This document shows, one piece after another, positions 17,532 to 26,957 of a DNA stretch of 34,775 nt. Below the pieces are notes generated by a model. It saw nothing but the letters and a program-made list of their open reading frames with translations. It did no database searches and was not told the DNA's origin. Origin of the DNA: Novosphingobium fluoreni (GTDB lineage Bacteria > Pseudomonadota > Alphaproteobacteria > Sphingomonadales > Sphingomonadaceae); NCBI RefSeq assembly GCF_014196615.1, contig NZ_JACIDY010000012.1:1-34775 (forward strand). Direction: 5' to 3'. The position numbers were made by a program, and so were the translations under genes. Position 1 is the stretch's first letter. Each line of letters opens with the position of its first letter.

Positions 17532-18023
17532 GATAGACCAGCGATGACATCCGGCGGGAAGGATGCGGAGCGATAAGCGCCAGCGGCTGAGCCGACTAAA
17601 CCGGGTGGTCCGGGTTGTTAGTTTGTTACAACCTCTGGCACGTCACCGGCACATAGGATTGCCTCCAACTATCTGTTTTGTCTCCTATTTTCGACAGCCA
17701 TGCCACACGGGCGGCACGAAGAGTAGTAATGCAAAATGATAATATATCGCCTTATCAATGCCTTACATGCACCAGAAGGTGCGTATGGTGTACGACCCGA
17801 AACACGAATTTAAGGGTCGGAAAATGAAGCTCTGAGAGGCCAAAAATGGGCTGATCGAGCTTTAAGGGGGTCCGAACTATCATGCTGAGCGCAGCTCAGC
17901 AGGCAATCCTGTGTCTAGACTGCAAAACGATAGCCGATGGCAGCTTTTAGATCGCACAAAGATGCAGATGGTTGCATTTGGATAGCAAAAGTGATGCAAT
18001 CTGTCGTGGATCGAGGTGACAGC
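17532..18023. other. Gene-free stretch with several inverted repeats
   Basis: No convincing gene is seen. Three inverted repeats occur in about 130 bases: GCACC-agaa-GGTGC at 17769-17782, CGACCC...GGGTCG at 17793-17819 with a 15-base loop, and TGCTGAGC-gca-GCTCAGCA at 17883-17901. The stretch around 17740-17760 is AT-rich. It could be an origin of transfer, an operator region for the next gene, or leftover sequence. An alternative start for the next gene at 17937 lies inside it. Confidence 0.4.
17883..17901. repeat. 8-bp perfect inverted repeat, possible operator
   Basis: TGCTGAGC and GCTCAGCA are separated by three bases. It lies upstream of a small helix-turn-helix-like gene and is a natural candidate for that protein's binding site. 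No T run follows, so it is unlikely to be a terminator. Confidence 0.4.
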
Positions 18024-18458
18024 ATGGATCAGATGGTAGAAGAATTGCGAAAACTCACGGTCCGCACAAAATCAGGCCGATTGCGGGCCCTGATGCCTGT
18101 GATCGAGGAGCGTCTGGCAGCTGGGGTTTCCCAGCAGGACATCGTGAATGTGCTGAGGGAAGCCGGCGTCGACCTGACGCTTGGTACATTCAAGAGCTAT
18201 CTTCATCGTCACAGGGCCAAGCTGCGCGATCACCCTTCCAGTCGGGCCCTCGCCAATCCAGCGCCTTCTCGACTTGCTACAGGCTTATCGACCGATGCTG
18301 ACACGCCAGTCATTGAGATCGACGTGGAAGAAGCATCATCGGATGCTTTCTCCGACCAATCAACGCTGGCAGACATTTTGGATGCCAGAAAGCGCGATGC
18401 TTTTGCAGATAAGTATATGAACCAACGGCGCCCATTGTTCGGCCGGAACCGCAGTTAA
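18024..18458 (+). CDS. Small plasmid helix-turn-helix-like protein
   Basis: The 144-aa protein has a helical core at about 22-65 (VIEERLAAGVSQQDIVNVL, then TLGTFKSYLHRHR) that reads like a DNA-binding helix-turn-helix. This arrangement recalls small oriT-accessory or stability proteins of plasmids (TraK or StbC type), but the match is by eye and weak. The C-terminal half is acidic and probably disordered. ATG 18024 is preferred because GAGGTGA ends 3-5 bases before it. The same frame is open to ATG 17937, which would give 173 aa but has no ribosome binding site. The inverted repeats upstream may be its targets. It converges with the next gene, 13 bases apart. Confidence 0.6.
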   Translation: MDQMVEELRKLTVRTKSGRLRALMPVIEERLAAGVSQQDIVNVLREAGVDLTLGTFKSYLHRHRAKLRDHPSSRALANPAPSRLATGLSTDADTPVIEIDVEEASSDAFSDQSTLADILDARKRDAFADKYMNQRRPLFGRNRS

Positions 18459-18471
18459 CATCGATGCAGGG

Positions 18472-18864
18472 TCATGACTTCCGCTTGGCTGCTCGGGCAG
18501 CGGCACGCGCAGCCATCTCAGCTTCATAGCGCTCAGACTCTTCCTCCTGCTTACGCCACATCTGTTCCAACGCAGGGTGGATATTGGGCCCGTCAGTCAA
18601 TTCCTGACCATTGAGAACGTAATCAATTGCTTCGTCCTCATCGGCGGTTTGGATCGTATCGTCAGGGTAGCCGGGACCATATCGGCATCCTGTCCAAGTG
18701 CCGTCGTCCTGCGGTGTCACTGTCCCCATGGGACCGGCCCGTGAAAAGACGACCTGTGCCCGGATCGGATTTTCACGGATCAGTCGCCCTGCGGCTTCAA
18801 GCTTCTCGGCAGCGCTTCTCCGGCGCTTGTTGCCTTTGGGGGTGTCGTCGGGTGTCCAAACCAT
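18472..18864 (-). CDS. Hypothetical 130-aa protein behind a structured leader
   Basis: I do not recognise this protein. The N-terminus is basic (PKGNKRRRSAAEKLEAAGRL). A middle part with VFSRAGPMGTVTPQDDG may form a small beta domain. The acidic segment TADEDEAIDYV follows, and the C-terminus is a charged helix ending in Ala-Arg repeats (about 100-130). Two ATGs are adjacent at 18867 and 18864. The GGAGG at 18875-18871 is 6 bases from the second and only 3 from the first, so 18864 is chosen. That GGAGG sits inside a hairpin, and a longer folded leader lies upstream, so its translation is probably controlled. Confidence 0.6.
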   Translation of the reverse strand: MVWTPDDTPKGNKRRRSAAEKLEAAGRLIRENPIRAQVVFSRAGPMGTVTPQDDGTWTGCRYGPGYPDDTIQTADEDEAIDYVLNGQELTDGPNIHPALEQMWRKQEEESERYEAEMAARAAARAAKRKS

Positions 18865-18867
18865 CAT

Positions 18868-19035
18868 TCGCCTCCACAGTGCTACTGGAGGCTAACCCGG
18901 CTTGTGAGCCGGGCGTTCGTAACCCTGCGCTAGGACAAGGCGCTGCCACCTTTGGGCCAGGCCTTGGACATGCGTGACAGCCGCCCGGCCGAGTAGCTCG
19001 ACCGGACCTAGCGATTGTCGGGGTTACGACGCCCC
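18868..19035 (-). ncRNA. Candidate structured leader RNA (riboswitch- or antisense-RNA-like)
   Basis: Read on the minus strand, this leader folds into a closed domain. Basal pairs 19025-19021 with 18925-18921 and 19013-19007 with 18934-18928 (7 bp, CGCTAGG/CCTAGCG) enclose two hairpins. One is 19005-18985, a 9-bp stem with a CTA loop; the other is 18966-18936. A 7-bp GC-rich stem-loop at 18913-18896 and a hairpin at 18891-18871 come next. The 9-bp stem is complete only as minus-strand RNA, where one pair is G-U; on the plus strand it is C-A. A rival hairpin at 19035-19020 uses the same bases as the outer basal pair, so two states are possible. The family is not identified; C4-type antisense RNAs have a broadly similar look. 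Confidence 0.5.
18871..18891 (-). promoter_or_regulatory. Hairpin hiding the ribosome binding site
   Basis: CCTCCA (18891-18886) pairs with TGGAGG (18876-18871), which contains the ribosome binding site of the gene starting at 18864. The loop is 9 bases. When closed it would block translation. Confidence 0.6.
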
Positions 19036-19143
19036 ACGGTCGGGATTTACCGCACCGCAGTGTCATGGTTGCAGAAGGCAGCTCTTGAGACAAGCCGATA
19101 CCCGCTGTTTCATTGATGCGCAGGCGTCCCTGCTATGGATGGC

Positions 19144-19596
19144 CTATCCGAACAGATCACCCATCGCTCGGCGGCAAAAGGCGTTGTGACGGCGGCGGCG
19201 GTGGTGTTCAGGGGCGTCGTGGCGCATGTGGCAGCTCTGGCAGAGCGCGGCGAGATTGCGCGGGCGATTGTCGCTTGGGTCGTGGTTCAGGTGCGCGGTA
19301 GCGAGCACGACGCGCGTCATGCGCAAGGGTGCGGGTGGATCGATGCCGGCAAGGCCCGGTTGCATGAAAGCCAGCTCAGCAGGGGTCGGCAGGCGGCGGA
19401 CCGCCCTGCCCTGGCCGTCACGCCAGCGGGCCTTCTGCTCGTCCCACCATACACCGTTACCCAAGTGCTGTACCGCGCTCCCGTGCGGGCGCCCGCAGTG
19501 CTCGCAACAGCCCTTGGCGCGCTGGAAGCGGATCAGCGCGGACAGTTCGCGCCAGTCGATCGGGTAGAGCCAGCGGTGTTCGCGCGCGATCGGCAT
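19144..19596 (-). CDS. HNH endonuclease-like protein
   Basis: The 150-aa protein has zinc-binding Cys pairs, CEHC at 31-34 and CQSC at 119-122. Between them is the HNH core: AHLNHDPSDN at 101-110 with His102, Asn104 and His105, then Asn114-Leu115 and HMRHD at 123-127. This is the beta-beta-alpha metal fold of HNH nucleases. Similar small, free-standing proteins are common in alphaproteobacteria with no known target. A conserved RxWxYPIDWRELSxxIRF-like N-terminus comes first. There is no ribosome binding site, and the upstream 145 bases are AT-rich and may hold a promoter. No methylase is adjacent, so a restriction role is not supported. Confidence 0.8.
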   Translation of the reverse strand: MPIAREHRWLYPIDWRELSALIRFQRAKGCCEHCGRPHGSAVQHLGNGVWWDEQKARWRDGQGRAVRRLPTPAELAFMQPGLAGIDPPAPLRMTRVVLATAHLNHDPSDNRPRNLAALCQSCHMRHDAPEHHRRRRHNAFCRRAMGDLFG

Positions 19597-19741
19597 GGCG
19601 ATTCTATGAGTCAGGCCGGCCAGGAACGAAAGGGAAAAACGCTCCTGCCTATCGACCTGCTGGATCGCGAGTAGATCTGACGATCATAGCAACAGGATAT
19701 CTTTGCTATATTCCAAGGCTATAAAATAGAATTTCGAAGGT

Positions 19742-19782
19742 GGTGGCCTGTCCCGACCGGAGCCGGGTACAGGCCACCTTTT
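19742..19782. terminator. Strong hairpin at the autotransporter 3' end
   Basis: GGTGGCCTGT and ACAGGCCACC form a 10-bp stem that extends inward by four more pairs past one bulged T. It lies 5 bases after the autotransporter stop. The T run (TTTT, 19779-19782) follows the stem on the plus strand; on the minus strand T residues appear only several bases further on. It is most likely the autotransporter terminator, possibly working in both directions. Confidence 0.65.
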
Positions 19783-19786
19783 CAGA

Positions 19787-22700
19787 TCAGAACAAGATCT
19801 TCACGCCTCCGTTCAGCCCGGTCCGGCTGCCATGGGCCGAGAACTCGCTGGTGCCGTTCACGAACAGGTCGACACCCGGTGCCACGATCGCGTCGAGCCC
19901 GGCGTCCACCGTTCCGGTTATCCGTGCGCGGGGTGCACCGTAGGCGACGAGGGCCACAGCGCCACCGCCGAAGCCTGCCACGGCCACCGGTGTGCGGCCC
20001 TGCAGCTGGTAGCGCCCGCCCAGCGTGATCCAAGGCCGCAGCGGCGCTTGCGTACCGAGCTTCTCGAACTTCAGGCTCGCATCCGCAAAGCCCGCCCACT
20101 GGCGATCGCCCCGGACCGTCAGCGCGAAGGGGCTACCGCCGCCTTCCACGACACCTTCGCGGCGTGTGCGGATCCAGGTCGTGCCGAGCTGGGGGACCAT
20201 GGCCAGGCCACTGGCCGCCTTGATGGGAACCGCGATCTTGGCGTCGAAGACCGCGCCGCGCAGGTGGTAGTCCGCATCGGCCGAACCTGCAGCCGGCAGT
20301 GCGCGCCGCGTCTCAGCCTTGGCGCCATCGTAGAACGCTGAGACCGAGGCGGAGACGCTGTCGTTGTCATAGCGCAAGTGGACACCGGCGATGACACCGT
20401 CGGTCTTGGTCCGGGCCGCCAGCGCCGCGATCGTCTGGTCCTCCTCCAGGTAGCCCACGAACGCACCGCCCGCCCAGTTGCCGGTTACCGCACCGATGCC
20501 GCCCAGGAAACCGTAGCCCTTGCTCTTCGCCTCGGCCGTGCCGCGACGGTTGCCGGCTTCGATCCGGCTCCACCCACCCAGTGCCTGCCCGAAGGTAAAG
20601 GCACGCGGCGTATCGTCGGCTTGCGCGAAGGTCATCGAGCGCATGGCCCGCGTCACGATCAGCCCACGCTCGACACTGGTCTGCACGGCGCTGGCGTAAG
20701 GCTCGGGCGTCAGGCGGGCGAAGGCCACCGGATCGGTCACCCCTCCCGGCGCCAGTACCGGCAGCGCCGTCAGCAGCGCGCTACTGGCGGGCTGCGCCAG
20801 CAACACCGCATTGGTGTAGGCGATGCTGGCCTGGACCTGCGGCGTGAAGCCAGGGTTGTTCAGAAACTGGCCGAGCAGCTGAATCCGCTTGGCATCCTGC
20901 ACGATGATCCCGAACAGCGAAGCCGGCTTCACGACATTGGTGAAGCTGCCGTTGATGCCCCCACCGGTCACGACCAGGTCCAGCGTGCGGCCCGGAGCGA
21001 TGGTGCCGGATGGGTCGAGCTGGAGCGTGGCACCTTGCGCGATCGACAGCGTGCCCGAGACGACCAGCTTGTCGGCGGCGGTGGGCGTGATCTCGAACAG
21101 CGAGAGCGATGTCGCGCCCAGCGCGATGTTGCCGTTCACCGTCATCGTGCCAGGCGACGCGCCGGGGCTGAGCGTACCGGCGACGGCCAGGTTGGCGTTC
21201 ACCGTGCCGGCCGAGCCGAAGGTGGCGCCCTGCTGGACGGTGATCGTGCCGGCATTGATCGTCGACCCGGCCAGGCCCACCAAGCGACCGCCGCTGAGGC
21301 TTGCCCCGCCAAGGGAAGCGATGCCCGAGATCGTGGCGAACCCGCTGCCTTGCGCATAGCTTTCGACATTGGCGATCGAGGTGAAGGCCACAGGGGCCGC
21401 CTGCGAGCCGCTGCTCACGATGAGCTGATCGCTGCCCGCACCGCCGTCCACCGATCCGGCGAAGGCGCCGGCGATGGTCAGGCGGTCGTTACCGCCACCC
21501 AGGTTCACGTCGCCCAGCAGGCGCGCGCCGGCGGCGACCGTGATCGTATCGTCGGCATCGTCGAAGCCGAGCGCCTGCCCCGCCGTGCCGAGCGAGCCGG
21601 CGATCGTCAGGGCGTTGCCGTTCAGCGAGAACCGCTCGAACCCGGTCACCGTGTTGCCCAGAGTGTAAGGCGATCCGGTTTCGATCGAGAAGGTGTCCTG
21701 CCCTGCCCCGCCGTCGATTGGGCCCACATAGCTCGCCTCTTGCAACCGGAAGAGATCGTCACCCGCGCCCAGGTTGAGCGATGCGCGGATAGCGCCGCCC
21801 TTGGCGAGGGTCACGGTCTCGGCCTTGTCGGTCAGAGTGACCGTCTCGCCCGCCGCACCCAGCGTGCCGGTGACGGTCAGCGCGTTGCTGCCCAGCGCCA
21901 GCGTCTCGAAGCCGGTGGCGGTGCCCGAAAGCGTGACCGGGCCCAGGCCCGATAGCGTCAGCGTGTCGAGGCCCGTGCCGCCATCATAGAAGCCCGCTGC
22001 CGTAGCGCCGCCCAGAACCAGCGTATCGTTGCCGCCCCCCAGCGCCACGCGCGGCAGATCGCCGTCTGCGCGCAGGGTCTCGCTGCCCTCGCCGCCCAGA
22101 ACCTCGCCGATGCTGTTGCCCTGCAAGGCCAGGTTCAGCCCCACGCCATCGAGGCGCACCTGGGCGAACGACTGGTTCAGCGCGTACGTCAAAGTGCCGC
22201 TGCCGCCGACGGTCACGTTCTCGAAGTTGCGGTTGGCGGTGGTGGCGGTGCGATCGCCGGCCAGCACGAACTGATAGGTGTCCTGCCCAGCCCCACCGTC
22301 GACGATGCCGCCCACGCTGCTGCCGGCGATATCGCGGTATGTGTCGTTGCCATCACCCAGCAGGACCGAGCCGGCGATGGTGCCGGCGTTGGCCACGGTC
22401 TGGGCCCCGCTGCCGCCGGTAATGGTCGCCGCGCCCGAAGTCTGCAGCGTGGTTCCGGCCGCTACCAGCAGGGTCGAGCCTTCCAGCTCGATCGTCGGCG
22501 CCTCGAAGCTGCCCGACCATGTGGCCGAGCCCGATCCGGTCTGCACTAGCCGCTCGAAGCCATTGACCTGGCTGCCGGCGATGGCGCCGGTTCCCGTCGC
22601 ATCGACATGGAAGGTATCGAACCCCTCGCCGCCGAACACCGTGCCGCCAAGGGTGCCGGAGATGGCTTGCGTGAAGCTGTCATTGCCTGCACCCAGGCGG

Positions 22701-25700
22701 ACGTTGCCGGTTATCGTACCGGTGTTGACGATGGTGTCATCACCCCCGCCCAGATCGACCGTCCCGGTGATCGTGCCCGAGTTGGTCAGGCGATCGTCGA
22801 AGTTGCCAAAGGTCTGAACCGCACCGGCATACGTGGTGCTGAACGATGATCCGAAAGGACTGGATTGCGTGTAGTTGATATCACCGCCACCGGTGATGAC
22901 GCCGGCATTGTCGAGCGTCAGCTGGCCGCTCGCCAGCACGGCGACGGACAGCGCTCCGCTCGCCTCGATCGTGCCTGACGCCAGGTTGCTGATCGTCGTT
23001 TGCGATATCGCACCGTAGGAATCGACATCGATGCCGGTCGCCAGATCGGTGAAGCTGTACGAATATTCGGGGTAATTTGGACCATAGATATAGTAGGTGC
23101 GCGTCTCGCCCCCGGCGTTGGCGCGGATCGTCCCGGAATTGCGGATCGCGATCGTTCCCTCGCCCGCGGTCCCGAGGTAAAGCGCATCACCCGATATGCC
23201 GGTCTGCTCGATGGTGCCGCTGTTGGTCACGTCCAAGGCCAGCGGCCCCGACAAAGTCTCAGGCGAATAGTAGCTCTGGGAGAGGCCGACGGCGGCGTCG
23301 GCTTGTCCGGACGATCGGATCGTGCCGCTGTTGACGATGCTGGCGCGGGTCAGCGTATCGCCGTTGAGGTAAGCCGCGCCGGTGACCGTTCCCGAATTGT
23401 TGAAGCTCAGCGTGCCGGTAGCGTACTGCACGATGCCACGTTCGCCGTCATCAGGCGACGTGGCGGTGGCCGAACCGACATTGGCGCTGTTGGTCAGCGC
23501 GTTTGCCTGCACGATGATCGAGCGGCCGACATCGGCCTGGTTGTCGAACGAGGCAAGCCGGCTGCTGGTGTCAAACCCCGGCAAAACAGGCCCGTAAGGA
23601 GAGGTGAAGCTGTAAACCGAACCGGTGGTGGCCGCCTGATTGACGATCCGCCCATCGCCGATCACGCCGATATCGGCGGTGCGCCCGGGTGCACCGGTCA
23701 GCGTGACCACGGTGTCGGCACCGCTGGCGCCCACGACCTCGCTCTCGAACCCGGTCGGCAAGTCGCCCAGCGCCACTGTCGCCGATGCGGAGCGCGCACG
23801 CAGGACGACATCATCACCTTCGCCGCCGTCGATCGCACCGGTCACGCCAAAGCCGTTGCCGGTCTCGATCAAGAGGTCGTTGTTGCGGCCAAAGCGCAAG
23901 TCACCGTTGAGGATGCCGCCAGCGGCGGTGTAGCTCGAACCATAATAGGAATAGACGTTGCCATAGGACAGGTCGACCGAGCCGTTGATCGTGCCGGCAT
24001 TGCGCACCGAACCGCCGGCTGACTGGATGGCCAGGCCACCTGCGCCTGAGATCACGCCCCCGGTCAGGTTATCGATCAGTCCCGAGGTGCCGAACGAACT
24101 CGGGCCGAGTTGCAGGGCCGGACCGTTGGTGCTGGTCAGCGTGCCGCTGTTGGTGAGAGTTCCGGACAGGAAGCGGGCCAGCGGCCCGTTGCCGGTGACG
24201 GTGCCCGAATTGACGACAGACTGCGCGCCGGAGAAGGCATCGGCATTCTCCACCGTGATGGTGCCGGTGTTGATGATCCTGCCGCCCGAGATCGCCACGC
24301 CGCGATAGGGGCTGCCGGTTACGTCACGAACGGTGATCGTACCGGCATTGGTGAAGGTATCGCCTTCGCGCAGCTGCACAACGCTGGCATAAACGTTGGG
24401 GTCGGTGCGCGTCATCGTGATGGAGCCGCGGCTGACGAGCGAGAGGGTATTGGCGGCGTAGCTGTTGCCCGCCCAGTCAAGCACATAGTCCGATACGATC
24501 GCGGCCTGGGTTGTGGCGACCAAGTTGGCGGTCAGATCGACGCTGCCGTTGCCCGCGAAGACGAGCTGCTGCGCGATATCGCCGCTGCCCCCAAGCGTCA
24601 GCGCGGCCTTGTCGTACAAGTCGTACCCGACCGACTGGAACCCGGATAGCGCGGGGATCGTAGCAGTCGTGTCGCTGCGGACGCGGAAGCGGACCGATCC
24701 GCCATTGGAAGTGACATTGCCGTTGATCCCGGCAAAGCCGCTGGTGCCCGTGCCGCTCAGTTCGGTGACCAGCGTGGTATAACGCCCCAGCGCTAGATCG
24801 CCGTTGAGGACGCCGCCATCCAGCGCGAAGAACCGCGCGGAGCCGTAGCCAAAGCTGTCCTGCAAGGTGACATTGCCGTTGATCGTGCCGGCATTCACCA
24901 GCGTCCCGGTGTACCCGACGGTTGCCGCCTGCTGGCCACCTGCAATCAGCCCGCCACTACGGTTTTCCAGCGTGCCGTATGCCAGCGTCACCGCGGTGCC
25001 TGGAGAGCGGATCGTGCCGGTGTTGATCAGGTTCGTGCCAAGATTGGCGCCGACAAGGGCACCTTCGATAGTGCCGCTGTTTTCTATGCCCCGGCCAACG
25101 TTGAAACTGGAGCTCGATGCCAGAAGCCCGGTTCCACCCGTCGAGCGGATCAGCCCCGAGTTCCTGAAGGGCAGGCCGTGAAGCGAGCCGTAGACAGCCG
25201 TCCCGGCGGCGATGATATCGCCGGAATTGTCGAACGTGTAGGACGAGGCATACACGCCACCTTCGGAAGACAGGATCTGGCCTGTGTTCACCAGATCCTG
25301 CAGCGAGGTGTTGACCGCAAATCCATTGCCGGTGGCGGTATCCTCGATCGTCCCTGCATTTACGAAGCTCAGGGTCGAGTTGAACGAACTGGCCGTGACC
25401 ACCGGCCCGGCGGTCCTCAGCGTGGTGCGATTTTCAATCGTCCCGTCACCGGAGAGCCCCAGAGAGCCGGAGGTCGAAAAACCGTTACCCAGCACCACCC
25501 TCGTACCCTGCGCGGCCTCGACGCCGAAGTTCTCGAAATTGGTAATCCTGGGGGCCGCTGCCGTGACCGTGGCATCACCCGTGAACCTGGCGATGACCGT
25601 ATCGGTGCCGCTGCCTCCGTCGATCGTTCCCGTCACACCGGTCCGGAACGCACCATCGACATAGCGCACGTAGAGGGTATCGAAGCTGGGGCCGAACTGC

Positions 25701-26731
25701 AGATTGCCATCGAGCACGCCTTGGCCTGTGTCGACGCTGCTCCCGGTGAACGACATGTTCGAGCCGGCCACGACATTGCCGGTGATCCGCCCGGCATTGA
25801 TGAGCGAGATCGCATAAGGCGTGCTGATCGCGGTACCGCCATTCGACGAAATCGTACCCGATGCATCGTTGCGCAGCGTCAGGAAGCCCGTGCTCGAACT
25901 GATCGTCGTGCCCGCGCCCGTATTGGAGATGACGCCCGAGTTGGTGATACTGCCGGTGGCGACAATCGTCGGGGCACCGCCCGAAGAGGTGATCAGTCCC
26001 TGGTTGCGGACTTCGTTCGGTCGGTATCCGTTGGCTGACGCCGATGCCAGGGCGGAACCCGCTCCGCCATCGATAGTGCCGCTGTTGTCCAGCGCGTTGA
26101 AGCTGGTGGCGATCCCGCCGATCAGCCCGCCCTGCCGGTTGACGATGCCATCGAATGACGAGCCCAGGCTATCAGTGCTGATGGCCGGACCCGAAGCCGC
26201 GCTTACAGTTCCGCTGTTGTCGAGAGTGATTATCGAGCTTGCATAAGGGTTATCCGGCGTCCTCACGCCGCTGATGCCGGTGCTGCCGGTCACCAGGCCG
26301 CTGGCGCCGATCGTGATGCTGACCGAGGATCCGCCACCGTCGTAGCTATTGGCGGCCGATCCGGGCTGAACGCGGATGCCTGCGTCGGTACCGCCCGTGA
26401 CGATGCCATCGACCTCGATCGCAGCCGTTCGCGTGAGATAGGAATAACCGCTGGTCGACGGCATCGCGACCGAGATCGCCGGGCCGCCGCTGCCAACGAC
26501 AGTCGCGCCATTCGCCACAACGACGGTAGCGCCGGAATTCGCCACCACCAGACCATCGACATCAAGGCCACTGCAGGTCGTCGTCTGGCCGCTCTGCACG
26601 GGGTCGGGAGCGCATGCCGCGAAAGCTTGCTGGTGAACCAACAGCGCCAGCGCAGTTGCGCCGGACTTTAACAGGCCAGACTTTAAAAGGACGGCACGCG
26701 CGCGCCGTCCTTGGCTGTTTTGCCCCACCAT
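19787..26731 (-). CDS. Giant autotransporter adhesin-like protein (type Va secretion)
   Basis: The 2314-aa protein has a Sec signal at 1-38 with a basic region, LLKSGATALALLV and an AFA cleavage site. The passenger is about 2000 residues of Gly-, Asn- and Thr-rich repeats with recurring NSGTI, NAGTI and TGNV strands and later GGxGxDT turns resembling RTX repeats, all consistent with a beta-helix. A PATR-like segment (AVAGTLSPGASPG) and a C-terminal beta-barrel of about 272 residues follow, ending in KILF with terminal Phe. It would be displayed at the cell surface for attachment or aggregation. ATG 26731 with AGGGG about 10 bases upstream is preferred over GTG 26776, which adds 15 non-signal residues. 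It takes up a fifth of the plasmid and carries its own terminator. Confidence 0.93.
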   Translation of the reverse strand: MVGQNSQGRRARAVLLKSGLLKSGATALALLVHQQAFAACAPDPVQSGQTTTCSGLDVDGLVVANSGATVVVANGATVVGSGGPAISVAMPSTSGYSYLTRTAAIEVDGIVTGGTDAGIRVQPGSAANSYDGGGSSVSITIGASGLVTGSTGISGVRTPDNPYASSIITLDNSGTVSAASGPAISTDSLGSSFDGIVNRQGGLIGGIATSFNALDNSGTIDGGAGSALASASANGYRPNEVRNQGLITSSGGAPTIVATGSITNSGVISNTGAGTTISSSTGFLTLRNDASGTISSNGGTAISTPYAISLINAGRITGNVVAGSNMSFTGSSVDTGQGVLDGNLQFGPSFDTLYVRYVDGAFRTGVTGTIDGGSGTDTVIARFTGDATVTAAAPRITNFENFGVEAAQGTRVVLGNGFSTSGSLGLSGDGTIENRTTLRTAGPVVTASSFNSTLSFVNAGTIEDTATGNGFAVNTSLQDLVNTGQILSSEGGVYASSYTFDNSGDIIAAGTAVYGSLHGLPFRNSGLIRSTGGTGLLASSSSFNVGRGIENSGTIEGALVGANLGTNLINTGTIRSPGTAVTLAYGTLENRSGGLIAGGQQAATVGYTGTLVNAGTINGNVTLQDSFGYGSARFFALDGGVLNGDLALGRYTTLVTELSGTGTSGFAGINGNVTSNGGSVRFRVRSDTTATIPALSGFQSVGYDLYDKAALTLGGSGDIAQQLVFAGNGSVDLTANLVATTQAAIVSDYVLDWAGNSYAANTLSLVSRGSITMTRTDPNVYASVVQLREGDTFTNAGTITVRDVTGSPYRGVAISGGRIINTGTITVENADAFSGAQSVVNSGTVTGNGPLARFLSGTLTNSGTLTSTNGPALQLGPSSFGTSGLIDNLTGGVISGAGGLAIQSAGGSVRNAGTINGSVDLSYGNVYSYYGSSYTAAGGILNGDLRFGRNNDLLIETGNGFGVTGAIDGGEGDDVVLRARSASATVALGDLPTGFESEVVGASGADTVVTLTGAPGRTADIGVIGDGRIVNQAATTGSVYSFTSPYGPVLPGFDTSSRLASFDNQADVGRSIIVQANALTNSANVGSATATSPDDGERGIVQYATGTLSFNNSGTVTGAAYLNGDTLTRASIVNSGTIRSSGQADAAVGLSQSYYSPETLSGPLALDVTNSGTIEQTGISGDALYLGTAGEGTIAIRNSGTIRANAGGETRTYYIYGPNYPEYSYSFTDLATGIDVDSYGAISQTTISNLASGTIEASGALSVAVLASGQLTLDNAGVITGGGDINYTQSSPFGSSFSTTYAGAVQTFGNFDDRLTNSGTITGTVDLGGGDDTIVNTGTITGNVRLGAGNDSFTQAISGTLGGTVFGGEGFDTFHVDATGTGAIAGSQVNGFERLVQTGSGSATWSGSFEAPTIELEGSTLLVAAGTTLQTSGAATITGGSGAQTVANAGTIAGSVLLGDGNDTYRDIAGSSVGGIVDGGAGQDTYQFVLAGDRTATTANRNFENVTVGGSGTLTYALNQSFAQVRLDGVGLNLALQGNSIGEVLGGEGSETLRADGDLPRVALGGGNDTLVLGGATAAGFYDGGTGLDTLTLSGLGPVTLSGTATGFETLALGSNALTVTGTLGAAGETVTLTDKAETVTLAKGGAIRASLNLGAGDDLFRLQEASYVGPIDGGAGQDTFSIETGSPYTLGNTVTGFERFSLNGNALTIAGSLGTAGQALGFDDADDTITVAAGARLLGDVNLGGGNDRLTIAGAFAGSVDGGAGSDQLIVSSGSQAAPVAFTSIANVESYAQGSGFATISGIASLGGASLSGGRLVGLAGSTINAGTITVQQGATFGSAGTVNANLAVAGTLSPGASPGTMTVNGNIALGATSLSLFEITPTAADKLVVSGTLSIAQGATLQLDPSGTIAPGRTLDLVVTGGGINGSFTNVVKPASLFGIIVQDAKRIQLLGQFLNNPGFTPQVQASIAYTNAVLLAQPASSALLTALPVLAPGGVTDPVAFARLTPEPYASAVQTSVERGLIVTRAMRSMTFAQADDTPRAFTFGQALGGWSRIEAGNRRGTAEAKSKGYGFLGGIGAVTGNWAGGAFVGYLEEDQTIAALAARTKTDGVIAGVHLRYDNDSVSASVSAFYDGAKAETRRALPAAGSADADYHLRGAVFDAKIAVPIKAASGLAMVPQLGTTWIRTRREGVVEGGGSPFALTVRGDRQWAGFADASLKFEKLGTQAPLRPWITLGGRYQLQGRTPVAVAGFGGGAVALVAYGAPRARITGTVDAGLDAIVAPGVDLFVNGTSEFSAHGSRTGLNGGVKILF

Positions 26732-26957
26732 ATCGCAATTACCCCTAAATGCCCTTGGCAATTTAGGTAGAAGCACAATGAGTGGCGGTCAATGATCGCG
26801 GAATTAGAGGGGATATACAGGACGATCCACACCGCCCTGCTCTTTCTACACTCCCCTGCCGGGCCGCCTCTTTATTCGACAATGGCGTAGAATATGGAGG
26901 CCGTCGCGAGGGTAATGACCCGGCATGACTGCCGTGCTACCGCTATCTGCAAGCTAC

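Noticed and set aside
18797..19093. 98-aa minus-strand frame over the leader region
   Set aside because: It overlaps the gene at 18472-18864 in another frame and follows the folded leader; the base-pairing pattern explains the sequence better than a protein.
19144..19596. HNH protein as part of a restriction or anti-phage system
   Set aside because: No methyltransferase, specificity subunit or other defence gene is next to it, so only the nuclease-like fold is claimed.
20378..24022. Long plus-strand frames opposite the autotransporter (525 and 340 aa)
   Set aside because: They mirror the repetitive GC-rich autotransporter gene, with no domains or ribosome binding sites.
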